A program made the translations under genes and the position numbers. The notes under the pieces are model-generated. The model saw nothing but the letters and a program-made list of their open reading frames with translations, was not told the origin of the DNA and made no database searches. A DNA stretch of 64,000 nt from Mangrovibacterium diazotrophicum. GTDB taxonomy: Bacteria > Bacteroidota > Bacteroidia > Bacteroidales > Prolixibacteraceae. Where the stretch lies: positions 3,707,320 to 3,771,319 of the forward strand of contig NZ_RAPN01000001.1 in NCBI RefSeq assembly GCF_003610535.1, in the 5' to 3' direction. Of this stretch, positions 37,118-46,009 are shown piece by piece. The stretch's first letter is position 1. Each line of letters starts with the position of its first letter.

Positions 37118-38329
37118 TTATTTGGTCAGGTCAACCGCATAAATATCGGAATGACCTTCAAAATTGGCACGGAAAATTACTTGTTTGCCATCGGGTGAAA
37201 AATGAACATTTGGCTCCAGTTTGTAGTCGTGGTGCTTCATATTAACCAGTTTCTCGGAGCGAAAATGATCACCCTCGGGATAGAAAAGGTAGATCCACAT
37301 GCCATCTTCCGCTTTTGCTACTTGTCCCGGGTCGCCGCCGTCGCCGGCAAACAGGCTTTGGTCGGGCGAAATCGTGTAATGAATGGACCACTCGTTGCGC
37401 GTCAGGCTGTAGCGCTTTTCATCACCTGTTTCTACATCGGCTCCGCTTAAAAAGAATGTTTTACTACGAGGCATTTGCAGGTCGAACCAGATTCGTTTTC
37501 CATCAGGGCTGAAGAATTCGTGCCCGGCTATTTCCATGTCCATACTGCGTTTGTGCATCAGTTTCGGCTCACCACCAGTGATGTCGATTGTCCAGATCCG
37601 GTCTACTTTGTGCCAGGGACCTTCGTGACAAAACATCAGCAAATTCGGCTCGATTGGCGAAAACTGGATATGATTGAGCCAGGCATGGTCTGAGAAAATC
37701 TTTTTCAGCTCACCGGTTTCAACGTCGATTGTAAAAAGAGAACGCTCCAGTTTGGCTTCGTAGATCAGGTTGAAATAATCGCTCTTTTTCGGGTTGTTGC
37801 GGAATATCTCGCGTTCTTCAGGAGAACTGATTGCTCCGCCAAGCAATGTTTCGTCGGCATTGACAGTGGTGATGTGCCCACGGAGGCTATCGGGAAATAC
37901 ATAAATCAAACGGGTTTCTTTACGCTCAACTCCAGTCACGAAAACACTGTCGCCGCATTGGTAATAAACGCTGCGAGTCTTTGTCCCCAAAACTTCACCG
38001 GAAACACCCTTTTTATTGGTGAGTTGTTCGGCCTGTTTGGTTTTCAGGTCGACGGCAAACAGTTGAGAGTTGTCACCGACTTTTCCGGAGAAGATCATTT
38101 TCTCGTTGACTTCGGCGGTTGCCGGTAAAAACGGGTTGTTATGAAAATAGAAACTTCGATTGTCTCCTTCCCGATCAACGAGATGCGTTATTTTATGGCC
38201 GGTATCCTGATCGATCCAGGACTCTGGCATCGGAGTTTGCGATCCGGTTTCAATAACTAAAAGTTCTTTGTTTTGACAGGCTGATAGAAACAACACAATT
38301 AATAAAAAGAATAGCTCATACTTCTTCAT
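37118..38329 (-). CDS. PL22 oligogalacturonate lyase-like beta-propeller lipoprotein
   Basis: The 403-residue lipoprotein (FLSAC, Cys18) has a seven-bladed propeller with the metal-site pattern of oligogalacturonate lyases: HAWLNHIQFSP, MFCHEGPWHKVDRIW, and KHHDYKLEPNVHFSPDGK. PL22 enzymes split short galacturonate oligomers, using Mn2+. Classical PL22 enzymes are cytoplasmic, so a lipoprotein version suggests action in the periplasm or at the surface, on short galacturonan or rhamnogalacturonan products. It is the first gene of the pectin operon, with a 38-base hairpin in its leader. Confidence 0.88.
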   Translation of the reverse strand: MKKYELFFLLIVLFLSACQNKELLVIETGSQTPMPESWIDQDTGHKITHLVDREGDNRSFYFHNNPFLPATAEVNEKMIFSGKVGDNSQLFAVDLKTKQAEQLTNKKGVSGEVLGTKTRSVYYQCGDSVFVTGVERKETRLIYVFPDSLRGHITTVNADETLLGGAISSPEEREIFRNNPKKSDYFNLIYEAKLERSLFTIDVETGELKKIFSDHAWLNHIQFSPIEPNLLMFCHEGPWHKVDRIWTIDITGGEPKLMHKRSMDMEIAGHEFFSPDGKRIWFDLQMPRSKTFFLSGADVETGDEKRYSLTRNEWSIHYTISPDQSLFAGDGGDPGQVAKAEDGMWIYLFYPEGDHFRSEKLVNMKHHDYKLEPNVHFSPDGKQVIFRANFEGHSDIYAVDLTK

Positions 38330-38352
38330 CGCTTCATTGGTTTGGCGTCGAT

Positions 38353-38390
38353 CGGGAAAATCAATTGTGTCCTGACAACTGATTTTCCCG
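38353..38390. promoter_or_regulatory. Inverted repeat in the leader of the pectin operon
   Basis: CGGGAAAATCA (38353-38363) and TGATTTTCCCG (38380-38390) are perfect complements. Inside them a further 4-bp stem (TTGT/ACAA) closes a 6-base loop. It lies 24-61 bases before the PL22 start, with no T run on either side, so it is not an intrinsic terminator. It could be the HTCS binding site or an RNA hairpin controlling translation. Confidence 0.6.
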
Positions 38391-38469
38391 ACTCAAACAC
38401 CGGTTAGGTCCAACTTGAAAAATAATTGTGTAGTAGTAGTAGTTTCTTTGCAATACGTTCTTGGAGGGC

Positions 38470-38507
38470 AATTTTCCCCCGGGGCCTGAATGCTCCCCGG
38501 GGAATTT
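38470..38507. repeat. GC-rich hairpin with self-palindromic arms
   Basis: CCCCGGGG occurs twice (38477-38484 and 38495-38502) around a 10-base loop, flanked by TT/AA pairs. Each arm is a palindrome and the two also pair with each other. In otherwise moderate-GC spacer DNA this is conspicuous. No T run follows on the minus strand. Confidence 0.6.
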
Positions 38508-38965
38508 ATTCTGAATGTTGTCCAGTCGAAGGCTTGTGGCCGATTCTCCTGTTGCCCATATATAACTAATTGTAGTAGTCGAAATTTCGGTTGACCGGTT
38601 AGTGGCTGTCTTAACCAAACTGTTTTTTCCCTGAGGAAAAATTTGCAGTGTCTGTTTTTTGGTTAAGTCAGGCATTGTAAAGGTCGCTGTTTAGTTTGTT
38701 ACCGTTTGTGTTCAAAGTTGTCTTGCTTCGAAGCATATCACAAAGGTCAGTTATTGGCGCGTTTTTATCCTGCATTTTTGTACACAAATGCCATGACAAA
38801 CTGGTTTTTATCCCGGAAATAGTGGTTGTACAGCAGGTTTTGCTGTTTTCACAGATTGTAAAAGGTAAATCTGAATCTTCCTGTTTTCTTGACAAGAAGC
38901 ATATGTTTTATGAAGAACTTAAGATCGTTTTATCGTTCGTTATTTTGGATTTTCAACGAATGAAT

Positions 38966-41900
38966 TTACTCAGCGTCTTCCGCTATTTTTTGTTTTTTCT
39001 GAAAATCGGATGGGTTTTCGCCGAAGTGCTTTTTGAACTGGCGGCTGAAATAATTTGCATCGCTGAAGCCAACTTCGAAAGCAACTTCGCTTACGGTGAC
39101 GGATGAATCAGCTAACAACTTGCCGGCTTTCTTCATTCGGATAATTCGAACAAAGTCTTTGGGTGAATAGCCCGAAATTCCTTTCATTTTTTTATAAAAT
39201 ACGGTGCGCCCGAAATTGAAATGAGGGAGCAGGTTGTCAATAGAGAATTCCGGGTCAGTCATGTGTTCCTCTATCAGGGCAACCACTTTATTCATAAATT
39301 CCTGATCGGCCGTTGATGGACTTAGTTCCTCAGGTTCTGCATTTACGTCGCGGCTGAAACGTTCGCGAAGCTGCTTGCGTTGTTTTAAGATGTTTTCAAT
39401 TCGCTTCTGCAGGTAAATCATGTTGAAGGGTTTCGTAATGTAGTCGTCGGCACCGATCTCGATTCCTTCAATTTTGTGTTCTTCCAGCGATTTCGCGGTG
39501 AGTAATACAATTGGGATATGGCTAGTGTGGAACTCATTTTTCAAAATGCCGGTCATCTCAATTCCATCCATTTCAGGCATCATGATGTCACATACAATCA
39601 GTTCCGGATCTTCTGTTTTGGCAACTTCCAAACCAATGCGCCCATTTTCAGCCTGCAAAACATTGAATTTTTTACCTAGCTGTGTTGTCAGCCAGCTTCG
39701 CAGATCCGGATTGTCTTCGACAACCAAAATGGTCTGTTTCTTCAGAATGGCTTTACCGTTGGTGTGTTCTTTGGGCTCTGTTTCCGGTTCTTCTTCCGTG
39801 GAAATAAATTGCGCGGTGTATTCCAGTTCCCTTGAATAATCAGCGGGAGCTGTTGTTTCTACGTATGGAATTGTTACCGCAAAGCAGCTTCCCTGGCCGA
39901 TCTTGCTTTCCACACGAATGTCGCCGTCCATCAGTTCGACAAGCTCTTTGGTAAGCGACAAGCCAATGCCTGTGCTCGATTCGTCTTTCCAGCGCGAACG
40001 TTTTCCGAAGGTGAAGCGCTCGAACAAATGCGGAATATCTTGTTCGCGAATTCCTTCGCCTTCGTCTTCTACAGCAATTTTGACCTTCTGAGCTTTTTCG
40101 TCAACCGTCAGTTTCAGTTCAACCCGCTGATTTTCGCCGGTGTGTTTGAAAGCGTTGGACAAAAGGTTGAAGACAACTTTCTCGAGCGATTTGAAATCGA
40201 GGCTGACATCCAGCCTGTCAATTCCCGGATTGAAAATGAAATTAATGCTCTTTTTCTCAGCGAGTGGCTGGAAAGCGTGAACGATCTCCGTAAGGAAATA
40301 GATCAGGTTTCCGGGGCTGTACTCATTTTTAAGAAATCCCTTCTGGATTTTGCGGAAATCCATCAGCTGCTCAATTAGTTCCAGTAAACGACGGGTGTTT
40401 CGTTTGACCATCCGTAACGGTCGCGACACGTTCAAGGGCAGATTTTTATCAGCCAGCAAATCTTCTACTGGTCCAAGAATCAATGCCAATGGCGTTTTGA
40501 ACTCGTGCGAAATACTGGTGTAAAATTTCAGCTTATCGTCGGCCAGTTGTTTTTCAAATTCAACCTCGTGTTTCAGTTTGATGCGTTCGAGCGTGAATTT
40601 TCGGGCCAGGTAGAAAATGGTGGCGGCAACCAAAAGGTAGAGCAAATAGGCCCAGTTCGTCCGCCATGGCGGTGGTTTGATAGTGACCGGAATCTGCAAT
40701 TCGGGATTGACCCAAAGCCCGTCGCTGTTACTAGCCCGCAAACGGAACAGGTAATTTCCGGGTTGAAGTTCCCGGTAGATTGCTTTGTTCAGGTTACCGC
40801 TTTTGTTCCAGTTTTGTTCGAAATTGTCGAGTTTGAATTCGTATTGAATTTTGGATGGCGCTTTAAAATCGAGTGCCGCAAACTCGAACGTAACAAAGTT
40901 TTGGTTGTACTTCAGTTTTATTGGTTTCGAGGCGTTGTTGATTGACTCCCGAGCCTGGTAAAGCACATCTTTGTTATTTTGGTTGTTTATCTGGAGATTG
41001 GTTAAAACAACCGGAACCACCCGTTCCTGCTTTTTGATTTGCGTTGGGTTAAACCACAGGAAGCCGGACAAGTGTCCAAAGACCACGCATCCGTTTGACG
41101 AGAATGTTCCTTTTCCTTCCGAGAATGAATTTTCAGTCAGCCCGTCCGACTCGTAGAAACTTTCAATTTCGCGGGTTGGGAGGTTTATTTTGTCCAGTCC
41201 GAAGTCGGTACTAATCCAAAGGTTGTGCTCCCAATCCTCGGTGAAGCCCAGAACCAGGTCACTCGATAAACCGTCGTTGGTGGTGATGGACCGAAACTTG
41301 AATTTACGGTCGTCCTTGTTCTCCTTCAGAAGGCTGATTCCTCCGCCGTACGTGCCAATCCAGATGTCTTTGTTCGAGTCTTCAAAAATGGATATGATGT
41401 CGTTGTAGGAAACACTTTCCGGGCCACCATCCTGCAGAAGCGGGATGAATTTTTTGTTGTCGTTTTCCAGGTATTCGTGGCTTAAAAAGTTCAGCCCGTT
41501 GGCAGTCCCGATCCACATGTTGTGGTTAGTGTCTTCCAGAAAACAACGCACGCGATTATCGGTGATCGAATATTTATCGTTGGAGTTTTGCAGATAACGC
41601 AGTATTTCCTGTTTTTCCTGCATGGGGTAGCGGATGACATTAATGCCCCCATGATACATGGCCACCCACATTTGGCCTTTGTAGTCCATGTGCAAATCGA
41701 AAACATCGTTTCGCGAGATGCTGTTGCCATCTTCATAGCGCCCGTAACGGATTATTTCCGGCTTGTTGCGCAGGTTGCTGCCCCGAAGCGGAAGGTTCGT
41801 GAGCACTATAATTCCGCTGCCTTTGGTACCAATCCAGATATTACCAAAGCGGTCTTCCTCAAAACAATAAATACCAGCCAGGATTTGCTGGTCTCCAAGC

Positions 41901-43366
41901 ACCTTGTTCAGGTTGAAAAGGATATCGAAATTTTGGTTGTACACAACGACGTCGCCCCGTTTATTGCCAGTCCATATCCATTTTCGCGAATCTTCGAAAA
42001 CGGCCCTGATCTCACTCAGGAAATCCGGTTTCCGGTCGAAATCGTTTGTCCGGTTGTTAAAATGGTTTTGCTGAAGATTGATTTTGTCGATCCCCCGCTT
42101 GTAGGTTCCCACCCACAAATTTCCCGAATGATCTTCAAACAGCGAAAGAATCAGGTTGGACGACAGACTACCCGGGTTATTTTCTTCGTGCAGGTATTGT
42201 TTGAAGGTTTCTGTTTCCCGGTCGAAACGGGAAATACCTCCTCCGTAAATACCTACCCAAAGATTCTTGTTCTGATCTTCAACAAAAATTTGTTTTTCGC
42301 CTTCAACAATCGACTGCCGGATTTCAGGACTGAGCGGGAAGTGGGTGAATTTTGTTTTTGAGGGCTCAAACCGAACAATACCACGCAGGTTGGTGATCAG
42401 CCAAAAGTTATCCTCGTAATCTTGAAAGCAACCGGTAATATAATTGGTTGTCAGCTCCGAGTTTCGGGCGGTCAGGTGTTTTGTCTCTCCGGTTTTTGGG
42501 TTGTATCGAAGAAGCCCGTTTCGGGTTCCACCATAAATAGTGCCGTCTCTTGACTCGCGAATAAATGAAAACTGGTTGAACGAAGCATTGGAGTGGTTGC
42601 TCTTCCAAATCAGTTTTAGGCTATCGTTGACCAGTTCGTAAAATTCACCGCTTTGGCAGCCAATCCAGCAAGTGTCACCGTTTTCGTACAAACTGGTGAC
42701 GCTGATGTTTTGTCCGGGAATATAGGTTTTGGCGGCAGCACTGTTTGTCGGATCAATTTTATCGTCAGGCAGGTAGCACAAACCGTCGTAGGTGCCAATC
42801 CACAGGCCGCCGCGCTCCGATTTTTGCATAACGTTGAGGCTATTGGTCGGCAACAAATTCGTTTGGTTGATCCACTGCCACTTGAGTTCAGACGAGTTTT
42901 CAGACTCCGTTATTCTCACGCATCCGCGATCCGAAAGATACATCCAAACCACACCCGGTGAACTTTCATATACAAAGTGAATCGTACAATCTGCAAACTC
43001 GTCGCCCAAAGCTGACGGAAAGTTCACAAACTCTTCTGTCCGCGGATCGTAACGGTGTGCCAGATCATCGTAGGTTGTCACCCAAATAAAGCCGGCTTCA
43101 TCCTGAAAAAGTTCCCGAATTTTGTTGTTTGCAATCGAGTAGGGATCATTGGGGGTGTAAAAGAAGTTCTCGAAGCGTTGTCCATCGTATCGGCTCAGTC
43201 CGTTTAACGTTCCAAACCAAAGATAGCCATCTTTGTCCTGTAGGATGTTTCGGACGGAATTGTTCGCCAATCCGTTTTCAATGCTCAGGTGTTCGAAAGC
43301 CAAGTGCACCTGGGCAGCGGAGCAAAACGAAAGACAAACTAATATGGCAAGCAAACAGCTTTTCAT
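38966..43366 (-). CDS. Hybrid two-component system sensor/regulator (HTCS)
   Basis: The single 1466-residue chain joins sensor kinase and regulator. Order: signal peptide (1-18); periplasmic sensor of two-component propeller repeats (about 25-790; DKDGYLWFGTLNGLSRYDG and many similar blades); Y_Y_Y domain (about 800-880); transmembrane helix (about 902-922); HisKA with His954 in SHEFKTP; HATPase (NLLSNAFKH, GEGIREQDIP, GIGLSLTKELVELM); receiver with Asp1260 in VCDIMMPEMDG; and an AraC-type DNA-binding domain (about 1360-1460). All catalytic residues are present. HTCS proteins bind an oligosaccharide in the periplasm and turn on the adjacent polysaccharide locus, here most likely the rhamnogalacturonan operon downstream on the same strand. 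Confidence 0.95.
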   Translation of the reverse strand: MKSCLLAILVCLSFCSAAQVHLAFEHLSIENGLANNSVRNILQDKDGYLWFGTLNGLSRYDGQRFENFFYTPNDPYSIANNKIRELFQDEAGFIWVTTYDDLAHRYDPRTEEFVNFPSALGDEFADCTIHFVYESSPGVVWMYLSDRGCVRITESENSSELKWQWINQTNLLPTNSLNVMQKSERGGLWIGTYDGLCYLPDDKIDPTNSAAAKTYIPGQNISVTSLYENGDTCWIGCQSGEFYELVNDSLKLIWKSNHSNASFNQFSFIRESRDGTIYGGTRNGLLRYNPKTGETKHLTARNSELTTNYITGCFQDYEDNFWLITNLRGIVRFEPSKTKFTHFPLSPEIRQSIVEGEKQIFVEDQNKNLWVGIYGGGISRFDRETETFKQYLHEENNPGSLSSNLILSLFEDHSGNLWVGTYKRGIDKINLQQNHFNNRTNDFDRKPDFLSEIRAVFEDSRKWIWTGNKRGDVVVYNQNFDILFNLNKVLGDQQILAGIYCFEEDRFGNIWIGTKGSGIIVLTNLPLRGSNLRNKPEIIRYGRYEDGNSISRNDVFDLHMDYKGQMWVAMYHGGINVIRYPMQEKQEILRYLQNSNDKYSITDNRVRCFLEDTNHNMWIGTANGLNFLSHEYLENDNKKFIPLLQDGGPESVSYNDIISIFEDSNKDIWIGTYGGGISLLKENKDDRKFKFRSITTNDGLSSDLVLGFTEDWEHNLWISTDFGLDKINLPTREIESFYESDGLTENSFSEGKGTFSSNGCVVFGHLSGFLWFNPTQIKKQERVVPVVLTNLQINNQNNKDVLYQARESINNASKPIKLKYNQNFVTFEFAALDFKAPSKIQYEFKLDNFEQNWNKSGNLNKAIYRELQPGNYLFRLRASNSDGLWVNPELQIPVTIKPPPWRTNWAYLLYLLVAATIFYLARKFTLERIKLKHEVEFEKQLADDKLKFYTSISHEFKTPLALILGPVEDLLADKNLPLNVSRPLRMVKRNTRRLLELIEQLMDFRKIQKGFLKNEYSPGNLIYFLTEIVHAFQPLAEKKSINFIFNPGIDRLDVSLDFKSLEKVVFNLLSNAFKHTGENQRVELKLTVDEKAQKVKIAVEDEGEGIREQDIPHLFERFTFGKRSRWKDESSTGIGLSLTKELVELMDGDIRVESKIGQGSCFAVTIPYVETTAPADYSRELEYTAQFISTEEEPETEPKEHTNGKAILKKQTILVVEDNPDLRSWLTTQLGKKFNVLQAENGRIGLEVAKTEDPELIVCDIMMPEMDGIEMTGILKNEFHTSHIPIVLLTAKSLEEHKIEGIEIGADDYITKPFNMIYLQKRIENILKQRKQLRERFSRDVNAEPEELSPSTADQEFMNKVVALIEEHMTDPEFSIDNLLPHFNFGRTVFYKKMKGISGYSPKDFVRIIRMKKAGKLLADSSVTVSEVAFEVGFSDANYFSRQFKKHFGENPSDFQKKQKIAEDAE

Positions 43367-43426
43367 CGAGTCCGGTCGAATTAGTGTCTGCTAAAATAGA
43401 AATAATATCGGAGCTATTGAAGGGAC

Positions 43427-43464
43427 TAAAAAGAAAGAGATCACCAATATGGCAATCTCTTTCT
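43427..43464 (-). terminator. Terminator of the lipoprotein gene at 43522
   Basis: The stem AGAAAGAGAT / ATCTCTTTCT (with an inner CC/GG) is followed on the minus strand by TTTTTA. It separates the lipoprotein gene from the HTCS gene. Confidence 0.75.
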
Positions 43465-43521
43465 GGCAGAGTTTAATTGATAAAGCACCTTATCGGGAGA
43501 TTTATTTTGCTTCGTTCCGGA

Positions 43522-45051
43522 TTAGTCGCCTTTATCTGCCGGTTTTTTACTGTGCGAAACTTCGGTTGCCGTGAATGTAAATGGCGAAGATTCCCGGTCA
43601 ATTGCCTCATCATCGCTCCATGTTGGGGTAGGCATCTGCCAGGTTAAGAATTCTTCGTTGTTGTGGACGACTTCAAGTGCTTGAACGTAGTCGTCAGCCT
43701 GACTTGCAAAACCCAGTGCGCCTGTTATCGGTTGACCTTCTTCCTGGGTGTATCGGTATTCTGAAATTACGATATCCGGTAGTGGCGAATTTCCGGTTAA
43801 AATATCGTCGAGTGCGATGCCTTCAATCAACAGTTGTTTTTCGTAACCACCGCCTTCGACCGGGACAATCGACCAAAAGTCGACGTAGGTTTCTTCAAAC
43901 TTTTGGCGGGTGTAGCTGAAAGAACTGTAATCTACATAGAACAGATCAGTGGAATATTGGTGCTTGTCGGTTTTATCCATTTTTCGCGTTGTCTGCTTTA
44001 CGTAGGGCAGGAAGCATTGAGCAGTTCCGTCTCCATTGGGTTTCGGAATTTGCATAAACAGGTTAAGGAATACAATTTCGTCGATCGTCAGGAAATTGCT
44101 TTTGTCTGAGCCGGCAGCAACACAGGCAGCAGCCAGGTTGGCTACAAACTGCTGTTCGTCGAGATCATTACTAAGCGTTGTAAACAGGATCGGGCCTGCG
44201 TCCCAGTCTGAATCCAGATGAGATTGAAAATTGAAGCCGCCTCTCGGGTCTTCTTCCTCAACCAGGAATTTTAGGCCACCCTGAAGTGAAGGCTTGGACA
44301 AACCGTTTATCATTAATTCATTGTAGATCGCCAGGTTTTCCAATGGCGAATCAATTGGCTTGTCGTCGATGCCATCGTCAAGGGCTGCATCGGTTCTGAT
44401 CATGTACAAGCGACCGCAATAATCCCGGATCACATCGGCAACAGTACCATCGCCAAAGTTTTGGATAACTTCGGACATCCGGTTTGCAAGCACGGTCGAA
44501 GGTGACCGAATGATGTTGAGTCTGCCTTCTTCGATCGGGTAAACATGTAGTGCTGCTTCGGAGAGGATCTCGCCTTCGGCGTCGTACAAGGCGATCGGTG
44601 AAAATTCAGTTTCTGTTGTCAGAAAGCCGTCAACGTTTGGGGTAATCATTACCTGCTCGGTAACGACTACTGGGTCAGTGCCATCGGTGGGTTCAGTGTA
44701 AATGGCATACCCATCTTCGTCGCGCTGAACGATAGTGAGTGAGAAAGCTCCATTCAACCTTGGATTCTTAACATCAATAATTCCCTGGACAGTTTCATCT
44801 TGGTAATCGACTCTGTACTTGAGTTCGTATTGAATCGGAACGCCTGACGCCTCGCGTTCCAGTTCCCATAAATCACCATACAGGTCACCTTGTTCAACGT
44901 TTGCCGGGCTTTTGGAATTACCACCTTTTTTAAGGCTGAGATCGTCGCTTGGGAGCGACTCGGACATTGGGGTTTCACAAGCAAAAAGTAAACTAAGTCC
45001 CACGAAAATTGCGATCGCCGGGACCTTCATTAATCGTAAAAAACTCTTCAT
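43522..45051 (-). CDS. Unrecognised lipoprotein
   Basis: The 509-residue protein has a lipoprotein signal (hydrophobic run, LLFAC, Cys25). A Gly/Ser/Lys linker is followed by a beta-rich region (YELKYRVDYQDETVQGIIDVKNPRLNGAFSLTIVQRDEDGY) and an acidic body. I do not recognise any family. Cys are few (CVAAG, CFLPY, CGRLY). It has no operon partner: a terminator follows it, and upstream it is divergent from the LuxR-type regulator at 45306, with 254 bases between starts, which suggests that the regulator controls it. I chose ATG 45051 (MKSFLRLM), which gives a normal signal peptide. It is probably surface exposed or periplasmic. Confidence 0.75.
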   Translation of the reverse strand: MKSFLRLMKVPAIAIFVGLSLLFACETPMSESLPSDDLSLKKGGNSKSPANVEQGDLYGDLWELEREASGVPIQYELKYRVDYQDETVQGIIDVKNPRLNGAFSLTIVQRDEDGYAIYTEPTDGTDPVVVTEQVMITPNVDGFLTTETEFSPIALYDAEGEILSEAALHVYPIEEGRLNIIRSPSTVLANRMSEVIQNFGDGTVADVIRDYCGRLYMIRTDAALDDGIDDKPIDSPLENLAIYNELMINGLSKPSLQGGLKFLVEEEDPRGGFNFQSHLDSDWDAGPILFTTLSNDLDEQQFVANLAAACVAAGSDKSNFLTIDEIVFLNLFMQIPKPNGDGTAQCFLPYVKQTTRKMDKTDKHQYSTDLFYVDYSSFSYTRQKFEETYVDFWSIVPVEGGGYEKQLLIEGIALDDILTGNSPLPDIVISEYRYTQEEGQPITGALGFASQADDYVQALEVVHNNEEFLTWQMPTPTWSDDEAIDRESSPFTFTATEVSHSKKPADKGD

Positions 45052-45305
45052 AACGGTAAGGTTTAACATGCATAACAGAGGGTGTTACATAAATAAAATA
45101 AGAGCGGAAACTAATTAATAAGTTAACAAAAAGAGGCTCGCAGGACAATCCTCTAAGAGTGTATTTGGAGCGGCGTTTTGATGAATAAAATCTAAGCAAA
45201 ACGGACTTTTGTTCTAAACAAAATTGTTGGATTATCGTAGACAAAAATCACAATGCGATTTGTTTTCCGTCCATCCCTGTTTAACCGAATAGTCTGTTTA
45301 AGAAA

Positions 45306-45998
45306 ATGTCAACGAGCAATACAATCCGAATTTCAATTTCCTACGATCAGCAGATTGTTGCCGAAGGAATTGCTGCAGTTCTTTTAAAAGACAAACGTTT
45401 TGAGATTTGTGGTTTGAAACCAAACAAACGCGACCAACTGACTAATGGGAGTTTGACTATCGATTTCTGGATTCTGGAGTTTTGTAATATGTCGGCCTGT
45501 CAAATTGAACATATTCGTCAAATTCGAAAGGCGAATCCCGGATTGAAAATTTTGGTGGTCACAAGTCCTTTATTGCGCAGCGCGATGGTAACACTAATGC
45601 AACTCATCAATGGTTTGGTGATTCGAAGTTGCTCGTCGGATAAACTGCTCACGGCGATTTACGAAATTGAAGAGACCGGTAAATATTTATCACCGAAAGC
45701 TGTTCGTGCGCTTTTTGAAGAAAACGGTGACGGAAATTTGGTGAAAAGCGAATTGACATCAAGAGAAAAAGAGATTCTTTCGGCTTGGCTGACTTGTCGC
45801 GATAATGCTGAAATCTCGGATAGGTTGAATATTAGCGGTACTACCGTTAGAACCCACCTCAAAAATATCCGTGAAAAGTTTGGCTGTGCCAACCAGATTC
45901 AGATGATGACCTATGCCTGTAAAGAAAACCTGCTCTCGGAAAACTTCAAACCCATCTGCCCGAATTGCCGCTGCTATTGTTACTCGACGCCCAACTAG
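45306..45998 (+). CDS. LuxR/NarL-type regulator with degenerate receiver domain and cysteine-rich tail
   Basis: The 230-residue protein has a receiver-like N-terminus (7-120) and a LuxR-type helix-turn-helix (about 150-215; LTSREKEILSAWL..., ISGTTVRTHLKNIREKFG). The receiver looks inactive for phosphorylation. The phospho-acceptor position holds Glu58 (FWILEFCN) in place of Asp, only one acidic residue (Asp14) replaces the usual pair, and the conserved Lys of the last strand is missing (VIRSCSS). A Glu at this site can mimic the phosphorylated state. The C-terminus ends CPNCRCYCYSTPN, five Cys within 11 residues counting the first, which may bind metal or sense redox. It is divergent from the unknown lipoprotein. 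Confidence 0.85.
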   Translation: MSTSNTIRISISYDQQIVAEGIAAVLLKDKRFEICGLKPNKRDQLTNGSLTIDFWILEFCNMSACQIEHIRQIRKANPGLKILVVTSPLLRSAMVTLMQLINGLVIRSCSSDKLLTAIYEIEETGKYLSPKAVRALFEENGDGNLVKSELTSREKEILSAWLTCRDNAEISDRLNISGTTVRTHLKNIREKFGCANQIQMMTYACKENLLSENFKPICPNCRCYCYSTPN

Positions 45999-46009
45999 CA
46001 GCCCAAGAA

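Larger units (their letters stand above)
38330..38965. other. Control region between the HTCS gene and the pectin operon
   Basis: These 636 bases lie between the HTCS stop and the first operon gene. They hold two strong hairpins (38353-38390 and 38470-38507) and TAGTAGTAGTAGT-type triplet repeats at about 38431-38443. I find no perfect minus-strand TAnnTTTG; the nearest is TATTTTTC at 38424-38417. Short open frames exist (for example 38361-38675 on the minus strand) but look like chance: odd composition and no recognisable motif. Confidence 0.6.

Noticed and set aside
38431-38443. TAGTAGTAGTAGT triplet repeat as a phase-variable tract
   Set aside because: Only four units, in a non-coding spacer, with no promoter element placed so that length would matter.
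38361-38675. 104-codon minus-strand open frame in the pectin operon control region
   Set aside because: It runs through both hairpins, and its product has no recognisable motif and unusual composition. More likely chance in a regulatory spacer.
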